Part shown: positions 7,377 to 15,491 of the stretch, piece by piece
How the letters are laid out: each line of letters opens with the position of its first letter
Numbering within the stretch: position 1 is the first letter of the stretch
Notes under the pieces: generated by a model
What the model saw: the letters and a program-made list of their open reading frames with translations, nothing else
What the model was told of the DNA's origin: nothing
Databases searched by the model: none
Source: Bacillota bacterium
Lineage (GTDB): Bacteria; Bacillota; Clostridia; Acetivibrionales; DSM-1351
DNA: 30,888 bases
Direction: 5' to 3'
Assembly: GCA_023398105.1 (NCBI GenBank)
Contig: JAEWST010000025.1
Coordinates: 1 to 30,888, forward strand
Made by a program: the position numbers and the translations under genes

Positions 7377-7410
7377 AACAACACTGATTGACTAAGATAA
7401 CATAAACATA

Positions 7411-7441
7411 AAACGAAAGGAATTAATCCTTTCGTTTTTTT
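7411..7441 (+). terminator. Intrinsic terminator after the ytxG/H-like pair
   Basis: ACGAAAGGA (7413-7421) and TCCTTTCGT (7427-7435) form a perfect 9-bp stem with a 5-nt loop, followed by seven Ts. Confidence 0.95.
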
Positions 7442-7510
7442 ATACGGTATGCTATACTAGCTTTGTATAGTAGGTTTACAATCTATGTAAATTAATTAAA
7501 TAAAAGTACT

Positions 7511-7538
7511 TTGTGATGTGTTATTAATTAGTTATATT
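7511..7538 (+). promoter_or_regulatory. Possible promoter of the PP2C-LysM gene
   Basis: TTGTGA at 7511-7516 and TATATT at 7533-7538 are separated by 16 bp, about 50 bases upstream of the GTG start. The inverted repeat CTATAC/GTATAG at 7452-7470 lies further upstream. The match is moderate. Confidence 0.35.
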
Positions 7539-7590
7539 TTTTTTACAAAAGATACAAGAGAAATTAAAATACGATATGGGGTGAGCTGCT

Positions 7591-9060
7591 GTGGATGGAA
7601 ACATTAAACTGAGTGCTGCAGTAATTAATTGTGTCGGCAAAGACTCAGATAAAGATGATTTTTACTTCAATGGCAATTTTTCTAATTGCCACAATACAGG
7701 GAGTGTTCAATGCTCTTTTGAAGCATATTCTAATAATTTTATTTTTGCTGTTTCTGACTCAATGGGTATAGATGATGACGATATGACTGGTATTTCTGCA
7801 ATAAAAGAAATAAAAAAATACCATGAGAATGTAAAAAGACAGCAGTTTTCATTAGAGTATATTGCAGAAAAAATATCAGAATCAGTTCAGCTTACAAGTA
7901 ACCTGATATACAGCAAAACTGCAATATTAAATAGTCAGAACTCTTCAATTCTTACTGGATTTTCTTCAATTATTATAGATAATAATAAGGCTGTTATAAT
8001 GAACCTTGGCAATAACGGAGTCTTTTTGTATAGACAGGGTGTAAGTAATGAGTTGTTTGCAAAGAATGACAGCAGAAAAAATCAAAAACTAAAGATGTTG
8101 GGAATAACTCCAAATGTAGCAGATATTTATAATGATACAGAAAAGATATTGAAGTTGGCTGAAGAGGAGTCTAAAACAAAGATTAAAACATCATCAGCTA
8201 TTGAAATAGAAGAGGATGACATTTTTCTAATCTGTAGTGACGGATTATTAAATCATATTAGCAAAAGCAGAATAGAGTCTGTTGTTAATTCGGGGCTTGA
8301 TTGCTCTAAAATGGCTAGTATTTTATATCAAGAGGCTTTGAAAAATGGTGTTGAAGATAGCATTACTATTATGATCATTAAAGTGGAAAAAATTAAAAAT
8401 ATTGAGTACTCGTCCAGCAATTATAGAAGATTAAACCAAACAGATTACAACAATGAAATTGAAGAAGATCATCCTAATAAAGAAAGAAATATTGTGAATT
8501 ACATACTTGCATTTGTTTGTGTGGTTGTTATATCAGGTGTTTTGTTTATGGCATATTTAATCATTCAAAACAGTAACATATTAGCATCTGAAAAAGAAGC
8601 AGCGGATACTACCCACGTAAGTTCGACTACTGCAGATATTAGCAATATAGCCACAAATACAGATGAATTTCCAAGTGATACTGAAGCTAGAGATTCTACG
8701 TCACAATTTTCGGACAATCAAGAAGAAATTGATACTAGTAAGCAAAATAATGAAATTGATGCTGTAAAACAGAATGATAAGGAAAACAATATAACTGACA
8801 ACAAGCAAAGTAATGGAACTCAGACTAATAAAAATAATGATACTGAGTCTAATGAAGAAAATACAGAAGGTAATAGTAATAATAGTGAAAATACCGAATA
8901 TGATAAACATGTAGTGCAGTCAGGGGAAACATTGAGCTCAATAAGCTACAAGTATTATGGTGATTCCAACAAATATGATGCTATTATAAAGTTCAACAAT
9001 ATGAAGGATGCTAATAGCTTGTTTGTTGACCAAGAACTGAAAATACCAAAGTTAAATTAA
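7591..9060 (+). CDS. PP2C-type phosphatase-TM-LysM fusion protein
   Basis: The 489-residue product has three parts. First is a cytoplasmic PP2C (PPM) phosphatase-like domain (about 1-265). Second is one membrane helix (about 300-326, YILAFVCVVVISGVLFMAYL). Third is a Thr/Ser/Asn/Asp-rich linker (about 327-438) ending in a LysM domain (about 439-488, VVQSGETLSSISYKYYG). LysM binds peptidoglycan or chitin-type glycans, so the topology suggests a wall-sensing phosphatase. PP2C metal ligands are partly kept: Asp56 in AVSDSMG, Asp217 in ICSDGLL and Asp256 in GVEDSIT. However, DGMGG is altered to DSMG, and the usual GDSR has become GNNG. Reduced activity is possible. No Ser/Thr kinase lies nearby. 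The start is GTG with a modest GGGGTGA site. Confidence 0.82.
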   Translation: MDGNIKLSAAVINCVGKDSDKDDFYFNGNFSNCHNTGSVQCSFEAYSNNFIFAVSDSMGIDDDDMTGISAIKEIKKYHENVKRQQFSLEYIAEKISESVQLTSNLIYSKTAILNSQNSSILTGFSSIIIDNNKAVIMNLGNNGVFLYRQGVSNELFAKNDSRKNQKLKMLGITPNVADIYNDTEKILKLAEEESKTKIKTSSAIEIEEDDIFLICSDGLLNHISKSRIESVVNSGLDCSKMASILYQEALKNGVEDSITIMIIKVEKIKNIEYSSSNYRRLNQTDYNNEIEEDHPNKERNIVNYILAFVCVVVISGVLFMAYLIIQNSNILASEKEAADTTHVSSTTADISNIATNTDEFPSDTEARDSTSQFSDNQEEIDTSKQNNEIDAVKQNDKENNITDNKQSNGTQTNKNNDTESNEENTEGNSNNSENTEYDKHVVQSGETLSSISYKYYGDSNKYDAIIKFNNMKDANSLFVDQELKIPKLN

Positions 9061-9144
9061 TAATTGTCTAGTTAATTCAAGGGTTTAAATATTGTTATTG
9101 ATTTTGAATATTAGTTAGAATTAAATATTTATTTAGTACAGAAG

Positions 9145-9172
9145 AGCAGCTTTTATTATAGAGCTGCTTTTA
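9145..9172 (+). terminator. Intrinsic terminator after the PP2C-LysM gene
   Basis: AGCAGCT (9145-9151) and AGCTGCT (9162-9168) form a 7-bp stem with a 10-nt loop. TTTTATACTAATTTTT follows. Confidence 0.7.
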
Positions 9173-9328
9173 TACTAATTTTTATTTATATATATCATTT
9201 CTATATTTTGAAATTAGAATAAAAAAATTATAATAGCATGGAACATATAATAGAAAATATCGTCTATAGATGTATAGTTTATTTTAGCAATAATTAGTAA
9301 AAAATTTATAAACCGAGGAGGAATTTGT

Positions 9329-11467
9329 GTGAAAAAAATTATTTCAATGGTGCTTGTAGTTGTTATGATGATTACATTTATGGTGCCTGTTATGGCAAGT
9401 GATGAAACTACAGCAGATAATGCATTAGCCAATGCAATTAAGGCAGTAAAGGAAAAAATTGAAATACCAGAGGAATGTAATAAGTTTAATTACTACATAA
9501 ATAGTGAAGGAGACTTAACTTCATTTAGCCTAGAATGGACTAGTGATGCGGAGGGAAAAACCATTAATGTTACTATTGATGAGAATAATCTAATCCGACG
9601 TTATTATTACTTTGATCGTTCTACACATTCATATGACAAAAAAATACCTAAGTATTCAGAAGAACAAGGTCTAGATATTGCAGAAAAGTTTATAAATAAC
9701 CTTGATTCAAAACTGTTAAAGCAATACAAGCTTATTGAACAAAACAGTACATATAGGGAAGAAAATGAGTATGTATTTAACTATGTAAGAGAGGAAAATG
9801 GTATAAAATACTTTTCTAACAATATAAGTATCAATATAAATAAGTTTACTGGTGTTGTTAGTAACTATAACTGTACCCACTCAAGCAAAGTAACTTTTGA
9901 AGATGCTTCTAAGATTATAAGCATAGAGCAGGCAGCTAAAGCTTTTGTTGATAAGCTAGGACTTAAACTGGTATATATGATAAAGACAAAAGACAAGCAG
10001 CAGACATCGTATTTAGCATATGTGCCTAAATATTCAAATAAATATATAGATGGATTGACAGGCGAAGTAGAGAATATAACTGAGTATTACTTATATGGTG
10101 AGATGGGTATAAATTTTGATGAAAAGGCTATGGCAGTATCAGCAGCAGGCGCAAATATAAGCTTAACACCTGAGGAGATTGATGCTGTTAAGAGCATGTC
10201 AGATGTTATGTCAAAAGAAAATGCTGATAAAAAGGTAAGGAGTATAAGCTTCTTTGGTCTTGATGACGGCTTCAAGCTTACAAATTCATATCTAAATAAG
10301 GACTGGAGAGACAATGAATCCTTTATATGGCATTTTAGCTATACAAAGGAAATAAGTAAGGATAAAGTCTTATACAGAGATATACAGCTTGATGCAAAGA
10401 CTGGTGAAATCCAAAGCTTTGGCTTTAATGGTTCACAAGAAGAAAGCACAAAGCCAAAAAAGACTGAGGAAGAAGCAAAGGCTATCTGTGAGGATGTATT
10501 GAAAAGCCTGATGGCTAGTAAGTATGATAAATTAAAATATGATGACAGCTATTCGGATGCTTTTGAGAAAAAAACACAGGATTATTTTACCTTTAGATTT
10601 GTAAGAATGGAAAATGGAATAGAATGTCCTGAGAATTATGTGGAAATAACTTATGATAATGTTACAGGAAATGTTAACAGAGCAAATAGTAATTGGAGTA
10701 AGAATGTGAGCTTTGAGGCTCCAAAAGATACACTAGCTATTGATAAAATTTATGAAATTCTCTTTGATAAAATAGGATATGACATTAAATATGTCAGAGA
10801 TTTTGCGACTGATGATAATGAAAAGAGTTTGAGGGAGTTTGAAGGAGCATATAATGCTGTTTTAGGTTATTTTATTAATACAGAAAAACCAGCTGTAATT
10901 AGTGCTACAACTGGAGATATTCTAGATTATTCAGGAGAAATCTATAAAGAAAATGAAGTGATTGATTATACTGATATTGAAGGACTAAAAACAGAAAATG
11001 AGATTAAGATACTTACTCAAATGTCTATTAGATATTTTGAGGAACAATTAAAGCCTAAAGAAAACTTGCTTCAGAAGGATTATTTTGTTTTACTTAGCCA
11101 GTTAAATAATCAGTTTTATTTTGGTAACAAAATGGATGATGAAGCTGTAGAAAACATGTATAATTCTTTGATAAATTCAGGAATAATTACTAAGGAAGAA
11201 AAAGCCCCAACGTCAGCTCTAAGCAGAGAAGATGCTGCAAAGTATTTTGTCAGATTCCTTGGGTATAAAAATGTTGCAGAAATAAAGGGTATATATAAAT
11301 CAAACTTTAAGGATGCTAATAAAATTAATCCTAACTTGATAGGATATGTTTGCATAGCATCAGGCTTGAAGGCGATGAATGGCAGTAATGGAAACTTTAA
11401 TCCAAAGAATAAGATGACTAGACTTGAAGGACTTTTGAGCATTTATAGTTATTTGAGCAATAAATAA
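9329..11467 (+). CDS. Secreted YcdB/YcdC-repeat protein with SLH domains
   Basis: The 712-residue product has a signal peptide (1-23, cleavage near VMA-SDE). It then has at least two copies of the YcdB/YcdC (PepSY-like) module. Each copy shows strands of the form ENGIKYFSNNISININKFTGVVSNYN, around residues 60-200, 330-390 and 430-540. The C terminus (about 600-712) looks like S-layer homology repeats, with SREDAAKYFVRFLG and NFNPKNKMTRLEGLLSIYSY, so the protein is probably held at the cell wall. Its function is unknown; PepSY-type modules are often linked to protease inhibition. GTG start with GAGGAGG seven bases upstream. It stands alone between a terminator and the MITE-like element. Confidence 0.8.
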   Translation: MKKIISMVLVVVMMITFMVPVMASDETTADNALANAIKAVKEKIEIPEECNKFNYYINSEGDLTSFSLEWTSDAEGKTINVTIDENNLIRRYYYFDRSTHSYDKKIPKYSEEQGLDIAEKFINNLDSKLLKQYKLIEQNSTYREENEYVFNYVREENGIKYFSNNISININKFTGVVSNYNCTHSSKVTFEDASKIISIEQAAKAFVDKLGLKLVYMIKTKDKQQTSYLAYVPKYSNKYIDGLTGEVENITEYYLYGEMGINFDEKAMAVSAAGANISLTPEEIDAVKSMSDVMSKENADKKVRSISFFGLDDGFKLTNSYLNKDWRDNESFIWHFSYTKEISKDKVLYRDIQLDAKTGEIQSFGFNGSQEESTKPKKTEEEAKAICEDVLKSLMASKYDKLKYDDSYSDAFEKKTQDYFTFRFVRMENGIECPENYVEITYDNVTGNVNRANSNWSKNVSFEAPKDTLAIDKIYEILFDKIGYDIKYVRDFATDDNEKSLREFEGAYNAVLGYFINTEKPAVISATTGDILDYSGEIYKENEVIDYTDIEGLKTENEIKILTQMSIRYFEEQLKPKENLLQKDYFVLLSQLNNQFYFGNKMDDEAVENMYNSLINSGIITKEEKAPTSALSREDAAKYFVRFLGYKNVAEIKGIYKSNFKDANKINPNLIGYVCIASGLKAMNGSNGNFNPKNKMTRLEGLLSIYSYLSNK

Positions 11468-11491
11468 AGCTGGGAAAGTTTAAAAATAAGT

Positions 11492-11652
11492 AGGGCTTGT
11501 TGAACGATAGTAAACATGCATGGATCTTGTTTTTGATTAACATATTTGTGATTCACGTGTATGGTTTTTAAATATATATGTGAAATATCTTTGCATCTTA
11601 ATTGTACTTTTATATTTTTCCAATCATATTCTTTATCCGTTCAACAAGCCCT
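11492..11652. mobile_element. Candidate 161-bp MITE
   Basis: AGGGCTTGTTGAACG at 11492-11506 and its exact reverse complement at 11638-11652 bound 161 bp. Both ends are flanked by the direct repeat AAGT (11488-11491 and 11653-11656), as expected for a 4-bp target duplication. The interior holds no plausible transposase, so it would be non-autonomous. I do not assign a parent IS family. Confidence 0.7.
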
Positions 11653-11676
11653 AAGTAGCTTAAAATTAAAAAAAGT

Positions 11677-11703
11677 AGGGGACTGGCAAACTGTCAGTCC
11701 CCT
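11677..11703. terminator. Strong hairpin, probable terminator
   Basis: AGGGGACTG (11677-11685) and CAGTCCCCT (11695-11703) pair perfectly with a 9-nt loop. On the minus strand the hairpin is followed by ACTTTTTTT. On plus the tail is only AAATAAT. It may serve the YcdB gene, but was separated from it by the MITE insertion. Confidence 0.6.
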
Positions 11704-11910
11704 AAATAATAGGGATTTATCAAAAAATAGATATAAGCGAATTAAATAAAATAAAGAACTATATATAGCATGAAAAATAAATTATGAATGAATACTCATG
11801 CCACTGAATAATTATACGTTACATAAATAGAAAATTCAACTATAATTTTATTAATTTAGCATAATTTAACAGGTTGTTTGTTTCTCTATCACAACTTAAT
11901 ATAGATTATT
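11704..11910. other. Intergenic sequence with nothing recognised
   Basis: Together with the MITE, hairpin, R1 copy and promoter around it, this fills the 567-base gap between the YcdB and Dabb genes. No gene, RNA or further repeat is visible in it. Confidence 0.4.
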
Positions 11911-11959
11911 AACTCAACTTTCCTACATAAAAAATCTATTGGTACGCTAGAATTATCAA
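11911..11959 (+). repeat. Dispersed intergenic repeat R1, copy a
   Basis: The copy begins AACTCAACTTTC, continues ACATAAAAAATCTATTGG and ends TAGAATTATCAA. It matches 27013-27060 almost throughout, including the last 12 bases. Further copies lie at 18593, 20942 and, reversed, 20355. Confidence 0.7.
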
Positions 11960-11968
11960 CAAATTTAT

Positions 11969-11997
11969 TTGACTATGAACTATAACAAAGATAAAAT
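11969..11997 (+). promoter_or_regulatory. Sigma-A-type promoter of the Dabb gene
   Basis: TTGACT (11969-11974) and TAAAAT (11992-11997) are spaced by exactly 17 bp. Transcription should start near 12004, leaving a leader of about 30 nt. It sits immediately after an R1 repeat. Confidence 0.7.
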
Positions 11998-12034
11998 TAA
12001 GTAAAATATATAATAAAATTATGGAGGAACAGCA

Positions 12035-12328
12035 ATGCTAACACATATTGTATTAATCAGATTAAAGGATAAAAGCGAGGAAAGTTTGCAGAAAATGAAG
12101 TCAGAATTACTGGGGCTTAAAGGACAGATTCCTTGTTTAAAGTTTATAGAAGTTGGAACAGATATAGTACATTCAGAAAGATCTTTTGACGTTGGGCTAT
12201 ATACAAAATTTGATTCATTAAAAGACATGGAGGAATATCAGGTGCATCCAGCACATCTTAAGGTTCTTGAGTATATTAAAGTTGTGAAAGAATCTTCAGT
12301 AGCAATTGACTATGAAAGTGAAAATTAA
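12035..12328 (+). CDS. Dabb (stress-responsive alpha/beta barrel) family protein
   Basis: The 97-residue product starts MLTHIVLIRLKDKSEESLQKM, a typical Dabb N terminus. It continues with the family pattern FDVGLYTKFDSLKDMEEYQVHPAHLKV. Dabb proteins are small dimeric ferredoxin-like barrels. Their substrate in bacteria is generally unknown, and I infer none here. ATG with GGAGGAA six bases upstream, a good promoter upstream and no operon partner. The next gene starts 147 bases later and encodes an unrelated lipoprotein. Confidence 0.88.
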   Translation: MLTHIVLIRLKDKSEESLQKMKSELLGLKGQIPCLKFIEVGTDIVHSERSFDVGLYTKFDSLKDMEEYQVHPAHLKVLEYIKVVKESSVAIDYESEN

Positions 12329-12475
12329 AATTTCACATAAAAAATTACAGTTTTAGTTTTTATATATTGGATAAAATAAGTTTTACAAGAATACAAGCCC
12401 ATGCACCTTATGAGTTTTTAATTATGGTGTGAGGACTGATGTTAAATTAAAGACATATAATACTTGGAGATAAAA

Positions 12476-13675
12476 ATGAGAAAATATACATTACTGCTAT
12501 TAATATTTTTAGTGATTTTTATATCAGGGTGCACTAATAATTTGTATTCAAACAAAGAAATCAAACATATTGAAAATACTAATTTAGAGGAAACTTACAA
12601 GCTTGAAAAGAGTCAAGAACAAAAAGAAGCTCTTTCTTCAGATAATATTAGTAAAAGTACTGATAATAATGGTGATAGCATTAGGACTGAGGTTGCTAGT
12701 GACACTGCTATTAACAACTCAATAACATCTGACAACTCTCAGCACACTAATATTATTGATTACAGTACTGTTAAGCCAGATGAAAGTGGACAAATTATGG
12801 TTGTCATGTTCCATAACTTTGTTGAAGAATATAAAGGTGGAGATAAGGCATACACAACCACATTTTCAGAATTCGAAAAGCTTTTACAGGATTTATATGA
12901 AAGTAAATACAGACTAATTAGTCTTACAGATATGTTTAACAATAATATAGATATTCCAGCAGGCTGTATACCTATGGTATTTACATTTGATGACGGAACA
13001 GTAGGTGAATTCAATTTAATTGAAAAAGATGTAACTCTTATTGCTAATCCCAATTCAGCAGTTGGTATTATGGAAGCATTCAATAAAAAACATCCTGATT
13101 TTGGATTAAAAGGTACTTTCTATGTCAATTTAGGCATAAAAACTACCTTTAAAGGTGCTGGTACAATGTCGGAAAGACTAAAATATCTCATTGATAAAGG
13201 CTTTGAAATTGGGAATCATACAAAAACACATGTATCGTTACCAGACGTTAAAACTGTAAATAAGATGCTTGAAGAGGTTGGCGGCAATCAAAAGCTGATG
13301 AATGAATATGTGCCGGGATATGCCTTTAATTCTTTTTCTCTTCCCTTTGGCAGTGCAGCTAAGGATTTAAAGGAATATGTTATACAGGGAAATTATGAAG
13401 GAACAGAGTACAAGCACTCTGCAATTATGCTGGTTGGGGCAAACCCAGCACCATCACCTGTTTCAATCAAATTTGATCCGCTAGCTATTCCAAGAGTAAG
13501 AGCCACAGGAATAACCAAGGTCGAATGTGACTTGGCATGGTGGCTGGAGGCATTGAGTAAAGGCAATTCACAGTATATTAGTGATGGAGATGCTAATACT
13601 GTTACTGTACCACAGCAAAAAAAGCAGAATGTTGATATGGCAAAGCTAAATGGAAAGCAGCTGGTGACATATTAG
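12476..13675 (+). CDS. Lipoprotein polysaccharide deacetylase (NodB fold)
   Basis: The 399-residue product has a lipoprotein signal peptide (1-18) with lipobox IFISGC, so Cys19 should be lipidated. A Ser/Thr/Asn-rich linker follows (about 20-95), then a NodB homology domain. Catalytic motifs are visible: TFDDG with Asp172 and Asp173, HTKTH with metal-binding His248 and His252, and FSLPFGSA as the probable third motif. CE4 enzymes remove N- or O-acetyl groups from cell-wall or other glycans. The true substrate cannot be read from sequence. ATG 12476 was chosen because GGAGA lies five bases upstream; the in-frame TTG at 12464 overlaps that site. A good terminator lies 140 bases downstream. Confidence 0.88.
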   Translation: MRKYTLLLLIFLVIFISGCTNNLYSNKEIKHIENTNLEETYKLEKSQEQKEALSSDNISKSTDNNGDSIRTEVASDTAINNSITSDNSQHTNIIDYSTVKPDESGQIMVVMFHNFVEEYKGGDKAYTTTFSEFEKLLQDLYESKYRLISLTDMFNNNIDIPAGCIPMVFTFDDGTVGEFNLIEKDVTLIANPNSAVGIMEAFNKKHPDFGLKGTFYVNLGIKTTFKGAGTMSERLKYLIDKGFEIGNHTKTHVSLPDVKTVNKMLEEVGGNQKLMNEYVPGYAFNSFSLPFGSAAKDLKEYVIQGNYEGTEYKHSAIMLVGANPAPSPVSIKFDPLAIPRVRATGITKVECDLAWWLEALSKGNSQYISDGDANTVTVPQQKKQNVDMAKLNGKQLVTY

Positions 13676-13818
13676 AACAGTTCTCAAACATTTAAAGAAT
13701 AGTCTGTACCGTTTGTGCAATTGTGCAAAGCTGCATAGCTAATGACTTCTGAAGTTCTGGAATGTTATGAAAAGGTGTAGAGTTGGTAAGCTAACTAACA
13801 AGTAATTATTAAAAATAC

Positions 13819-13858
13819 AGGATGTTTTCAATGCCTTTGGTGTTGAACATCCTTTTTT
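13819..13858 (+). terminator. Intrinsic terminator after the deacetylase gene
   Basis: AGGATGTT (13819-13826) pairs with AACATCCT (13846-13853), extended by CAA/TTG and CC/GG steps. TTTTTT follows. The stretch TACAGGATGTTTT reappears in the terminator at 16101. Confidence 0.85.
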
Positions 13859-13981
13859 ATGTAACGAATACCACAAGTTTTTCGTTTGGTTATGACTGTT
13901 TGAGTATATAGTGATAATGAAGGTAGAGTACTCAATAGTATAGATTTTAACCGTAATATCTGGTATTGAAAGGGGGATAAA

Positions 13982-14064
13982 TAAAGTCAATTACTATCGG
14001 CTAAATATCCGATGCTATCGGACGATAGTTTATCGGGTGGAGGCTTGAACCATAATTGACTTTA
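13982..14064. other. Structured 83-nt element with a perfect 12-bp closing stem
   Basis: TAAAGTCAATTA (13982-13993) and TAATTGACTTTA (14053-14064) are exact inverted repeats. Inside are ATCGG/CCGAT, CTATC/GATAG (loop GGAC) and a possible GGT/ACC stem, giving a cloverleaf-like outline. It is not a tRNA. No flanking target duplication is evident. It could be a small RNA or a short palindromic element. The rest of the gap 13859-14198 holds no convincing gene. Confidence 0.5.
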
Positions 14065-14198
14065 GTCAAGCGTATGTATTTATGAAACGAGTTATGAGTG
14101 GGGAAGTGATATCATTAAAAAAGCAGAAAGTTATGATAAAAGTATTGAGTTCGAATATAATTTTATCAAGTGTTAACTTTAAATAAAAAGACAACGTA

Positions 14199-14228
14199 TT
14201 GTGCTTAAAACAGAAAATACGTTATAAA
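14199..14228 (+). promoter_or_regulatory. Possible promoter of the ATPase gene
   Basis: TTGTGC (14199-14204) and TATAAA (14223-14228) are 18 bp apart. They lie within the inverted repeat AACGTATT (14193-14200) / AATACGTT (14216-14223), which could be an operator. Confidence 0.4.
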
Positions 14229-14310
14229 TATTATAAATATATTGAAGTATAACTGGAAATAATGTATTCTATTTATATAGAAACGGAATATGCGTTTAAA
14301 GGAGTAAAAC

Positions 14311-15489
14311 ATGCGGATATTAAAAATAAAAGTTAACGGACTTAAACTGTTTTCAAATGAATTGGAAATAGATTTTGTGACACATCAACGTGTAAGAAAT
14401 GAAAAGAGTGACATGTTATATAAAATATCACCTCAAATATATCAAAATAATGTACTTGCTTTTATTGGTATTAATGCATCAGGAAAAACGACAACATTAA
14501 AAGTAATTTCATTCATAATTCAGATGTTAAATAATGAGCCAATTAATAAGATTAAAGGTAATGAGATATTAAACGGAATTACAGGACAAGAGAAAATTGA
14601 TATTGAAACATATTTTTCGGTTGCTTCAAATACAGTGTTTAAATTATTTACTAGCATTAAAAGAGATCCGAAAAGTAAGGAAGCTGAAAATCAGTATATT
14701 ATAGTAGACGAAAAAATTTGGAGTAAAGATATAATTAGTATAAAAACAAGAAAAAGTCTCTTTGACTTTGAACAATTATGTCCAATTCAAGTTAGAAAAG
14801 GTGATGAAGAATATTTACCAGAAGATGTTAGCATAGTTATTGCTCACAATAAAAGAAATAATACAAAAATTGAATTTGAAGATTTAATAGATTGGACAAA
14901 CATAAACGGCATAAGAGTTTTAGGGAATTTACCACAAGAACTAATAACTTTTTTGGATCCAAGCATTGAATATTTAAATACTTCTGTTGAAAAAGGAGAA
15001 AAAAAAGTTGAAATAAGGCTGAAATTTAAAGGAAAAGAAGAAATAATTATCTATTCACCGTTTGAATTAGAAAAATACTTATCATCTGGAACAATTAAAG
15101 GTATAAATGTATTTATCAATGCAATAATGATATTAGCAAGTGGAGGATATTTAATTATAGATGAGCTTGAAAATCACTTTAATAAGGAAATTGTTGCGAC
15201 GCTAGTTAGGTTTTTTATGAATCATAAAGTAAATAAAAATGGCGCTTCAATAATTTTATCGACTCATTATCCAGAATTGCTGGACGAGTTTGAAAGAAAT
15301 GATGATATATTTATTGTTAAAAATAATGGAGGAATAACTGTTGAAAATCTATCAAAATTGCTAACTCGGAATGACATTAAAAAAAGTGAGGTCTATCAAA
15401 GCGGGTATCTCAAGGGAACTGTTCCAGCATATGAAGCATACATCAACTTGAAAAAAGCAATTATTAATATTGTTAGTAAAGAGGTGTAG
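14311..15489 (+). CDS. AAA/ABC-type ATPase of a two-gene defence-like module
   Basis: The 392-residue product is a SMC/OLD-like ATPase. Walker A is GINASGKTT (Lys59), Walker B is YLIIDELENHF (Asp284, Glu285), and STHYPE (His319) is the switch histidine. The insert between the Walker motifs is short, with no long coiled coil. Such ATPases typically pair with a TOPRIM or RloB-like effector in phage-defence loci (OLD/Gabija, PARIS, RloAB and AbiL types). The gene just downstream looks like such a partner, but is broken. I assign no specific named system. AAAGGAG lies upstream of the ATG. The frame is intact, so the ATPase may be all that remains functional. Confidence 0.75.
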   Translation: MRILKIKVNGLKLFSNELEIDFVTHQRVRNEKSDMLYKISPQIYQNNVLAFIGINASGKTTTLKVISFIIQMLNNEPINKIKGNEILNGITGQEKIDIETYFSVASNTVFKLFTSIKRDPKSKEAENQYIIVDEKIWSKDIISIKTRKSLFDFEQLCPIQVRKGDEEYLPEDVSIVIAHNKRNNTKIEFEDLIDWTNINGIRVLGNLPQELITFLDPSIEYLNTSVEKGEKKVEIRLKFKGKEEIIIYSPFELEKYLSSGTIKGINVFINAIMILASGGYLIIDELENHFNKEIVATLVRFFMNHKVNKNGASIILSTHYPELLDEFERNDDIFIVKNNGGITVENLSKLLTRNDIKKSEVYQSGYLKGTVPAYEAYINLKKAIINIVSKEV

Positions 15490-15491
15490 CG

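Noticed and set aside
6902..7384. 160-codon minus-strand frame
   Set aside because: It lies entirely antisense to the ytxG-like gene and the end of ytxH, and has no Shine-Dalgarno. The plus-strand genes have family matches and good starts.
11561..11749. 62-codon frame across the MITE-like element
   Set aside because: It runs from inside the element out through its terminal repeat and the following hairpin, with no ribosome binding site or family match.
14066..14185. Possible C-terminal gene remnant (frame reading SYEWGSDIIKKAESYDKSIEF before a stop)
   Set aside because: It looks faintly protein-like, but I recognise no family, there is no start or ribosome binding site, and an overlapping frame is equally open. 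Not enough to call a pseudogene.
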